Source: Thermotoga sp.
Lineage (GTDB): Bacteria; Thermotogota; Thermotogae; Mesoaciditogales; Mesoaciditogaceae
Assembly (NCBI GenBank): GCA_020722015.1
Contig: DYLQ01000019.1
Span: 1-34,176 of the forward strand
Length of the DNA: 34,176 nt
Direction: 5' to 3'
The translations under genes were made by a program, and so were the position numbers. Below the pieces are notes generated by a model. That model ran no database searches. It was not told where the DNA came from and was given only the letters and a program-made list of their open reading frames with translations. This document shows positions 32,981 through 34,176 of this stretch, in pieces. Position 1 is the first letter of the stretch. Each line of letters opens with the position of its first letter.

Positions 32981-33673
32981 TCAGCTTCTTCCCTCGATTA
33001 ATGCCCTGTAAAAGTCTTTGACTTTTATGGAAGCCTTCGGTTTTAAAGGTTCTCCGTGACCGCTGAGCATGATGTCGTAATCGATTTTAGTGAGCTTTTC
33101 CATCATTTTAATTGCCAAATCCATATCCGGTGTGAACTGTTCAGGCGGACCCTGAATTTTGCCGTCCATGTATCTTAGCTCGTCTCCGACAAATAAGATT
33201 TTTTTATCAACGCTGTAAAGTGAAATACTGCCAGGTGTATGGCCAGGATTATGTATCACGACAAAACCGTCTACAACGTCGTTCTCTTTAAGTAAAATAT
33301 CTGGTTCGACGTATTTAACCTTGAAAAAAGGAGATGCGACCTTGAATGCGGCTCCAGCCAATCCCTTTGGAGAAGGCATCTTTTCTTTTCCGGAGACGTA
33401 TGGTGCATCCTTCTCATGAACGTACAACTTTGCGTTTGTCAATTTTTTTAGTTCGAAAGCATTACCAATGTGATCTACGTGGCAGTGTGTGAGTATTATC
33501 TTGGTGACGTCTGATGGCTTTTTACCAAGATGTTTTATGTAATCAAGGATCTTGCCTAACTGACCGGGCATGCCTGTATCGATAATCGTCAGATTGTTGT
33601 CATTTACAACAATGTAGACGTTGGCATTTGTTCCATCAACAAGATGAATTCCATTTGATATTTCCACAACCAT
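32981..33673 (-). CDS. MBL-fold metallo-hydrolase
   Basis: A 230-aa metallo-beta-lactamase-fold protein. Di-metal ligands are 'LTHCHVDHIGNA' (HxHxDH), the His of 'HNPGHTPGS', the Asp of 'LFVGDEL' and the His of 'LSGHGEPL'. The set is complete, as in glyoxalase II-like and lactonase-like hydrolases; the substrate is not known. The gene lies between marR and the DHA2 efflux gene, with 8-nt and 4-nt gaps, so it may detoxify a compound that is also exported. ATG 33673 sits close to AGGAG; GTG 33667 (MEISNGIHLVDG) has better spacing and is a good alternative. Confidence 0.88.
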   Translation of the reverse strand: MVVEISNGIHLVDGTNANVYIVVNDNNLTIIDTGMPGQLGKILDYIKHLGKKPSDVTKIILTHCHVDHIGNAFELKKLTNAKLYVHEKDAPYVSGKEKMPSPKGLAGAAFKVASPFFKVKYVEPDILLKENDVVDGFVVIHNPGHTPGSISLYSVDKKILFVGDELRYMDGKIQGPPEQFTPDMDLAIKMMEKLTKIDYDIMLSGHGEPLKPKASIKVKDFYRALIEGRS

Positions 33674-33681
33674 CTCTCCTT

Positions 33682-34128
33682 TTATTTTTCAAAATTTTGC
33701 AAAATGTCGACAGTTTCCTTTATGGTCGAAAAAGCGCCAAGAAGCTTTTCAAATTGCTCATCTGAAAGTACGCTCAATTTTTCATTAACGTAATTTCTCA
33801 TGGCCTTTTCTATTTCTAACGCTTTCTCTCGACCTCTTTCTGTTAATTCTATGAAAACGGCTCTTCTATCTTTATCCGTCCTGAATCTTTTAACATAGCC
33901 TGCTTTGACAAGTACATCTGTTGCCGCAGTTAAAGTACTTTTTATGAATCCGGATTTGTTTTCTATTTCAGACATCTGCGCGCAAGTTTGGGAATGCCTT
34001 TCCATGAAGATAAGGACAGACGCAGATGTTTTCGGAAGTTTCGTCCTCGAATAGTCGAAACTTTTGAAAGCTATCTTTGAAAAAGTCGAATAAGCCATAA
34101 GAAGATCCTCTGGTACTTCATGATTCAT
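33682..34128 (-). CDS. MarR-family transcriptional regulator
   Basis: A 148-aa winged-helix regulator. The recognition-helix region is 'FIKSTLTAATDVLVKAGYVKRF', and the wing carries 'RTDKDRRAVFIELTERGREKAL', the MarR signature. Flanking helices form the dimer interface. It is the first gene of a unit with the MBL hydrolase and the DHA2 efflux pump and most likely represses it until a ligand binds. A 7-bp inverted repeat 30 nt upstream of the start is a good candidate for its own operator. The ribosome site is weak (GTGAT). Confidence 0.92.
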   Translation of the reverse strand: MNHEVPEDLLMAYSTFSKIAFKSFDYSRTKLPKTSASVLIFMERHSQTCAQMSEIENKSGFIKSTLTAATDVLVKAGYVKRFRTDKDRRAVFIELTERGREKALEIEKAMRNYVNEKLSVLSDEQFEKLLGAFSTIKETVDILQNFEK

Positions 34129-34158
34129 ATCATCACAAAAGATTGGTACTGGAAGCTA

Positions 34159-34174
34159 TGCCGTTTTAACGGCA
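34159..34174. promoter_or_regulatory. Palindromic site, candidate MarR operator
   Basis: TGCCGTT (34159-34165), TT, AACGGCA (34168-34174) is a perfect 7-bp inverted repeat with a 2-bp centre, 30 nt upstream of the marR start codon. Size and position fit a MarR dimer site. Its relation to the promoter cannot be seen, because the window ends here. Confidence 0.55.
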
Positions 34175-34176
34175 GA

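Noticed and set aside
1-34176. tRNA, rRNA, CRISPR arrays, insertion sequences or prophage
   Set aside because: No cloverleaf with TTCGA arm, regular spaced repeat, transposase motif or phage gene was seen on either strand.

Overview
The window most likely comes from the chromosome of a Thermotogota-like (Thermotogae) bacterium of moderate-to-low GC content. This is a judgement from several features: the rpmH-rnpA-yidD-yidC-jag block runs straight into a very long, overlapping gene train; TTG/GTG starts are frequent; and carbohydrate- and amino-acid-fermenting functions sit beside secreted proteins that have signal peptides but no lipobox. The exact genus cannot be read from the sequence; a lineage near Mesoaciditogales is a guess.

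Layout. (1) 102-2522, minus strand: an M28/DUF4910-type zinc peptidase followed by a secreted TPR protein. (2) 2651-4622, plus: a REP-like hairpin pair, then a GT4 and a GT2 glycosyltransferase. The GT4 gene has a -1 frameshift in a T6 run near its 5' end. A strong bidirectional terminator separates GT2 from the convergent S9 prolyl-oligopeptidase gene (4657-6567, minus). (3) 6618-18590, plus: a perfect TTGACA-17-TATAAT promoter drives a 12 kb, 14-gene train with no gap larger than 34 nt. Its genes are rpmH, rnpA, yidD, yidC, jag, glutamate formimidoyltransferase, hutI, rlmH, a CNNM/CBS transporter, cdd, a secreted alpha-amylase, a secreted DUF4139-like protein, yqeK and a diverged LCP (LytR-CpsA-Psr) protein. 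It mixes ribosome/RNase P biogenesis, membrane insertion, histidine degradation and starch use. (4) 18643-20576, plus: a possible attenuated leader, then a beta-class SPPYW DNA methyltransferase with a degenerate SNase-like C-terminal domain, then the wreck of its MjaI-like restriction endonuclease (deleted and frameshifted). This is a decayed CTAG-type restriction-modification locus. (5) 20709-23702, plus: promoter, cobalamin riboswitch with terminator, and btuF-btuC-btuD-type B12 import genes. The last gene overlaps a convergent PAP2 phosphatase gene by 42 nt. (6) 24445-30241, plus: lysA, phosphate butyryltransferase, carbamate kinase, a degenerate NtrC/sigma-54-activator-like protein that has lost its ATPase motifs but kept a Fis-type HTH, and a TPR protein, all tightly coupled. 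(7) 30255-34174, minus: a MarR regulator with a palindromic operator upstream, an MBL-fold hydrolase, a 14-TM DHA2 drug-efflux MFS, a hairpin terminator, then a second MFS gene whose best-placed start codon is ACG.

I found no tRNA, rRNA, CRISPR array or intact insertion sequence. The most interesting items are the degenerate enhancer-binding-protein homologue next to ptb, the solitary methyltransferase-SNase fusion with its broken endonuclease, the possible attenuator in front of it, and the two genes with damaged or non-canonical 5' ends (GT4 and MFS).
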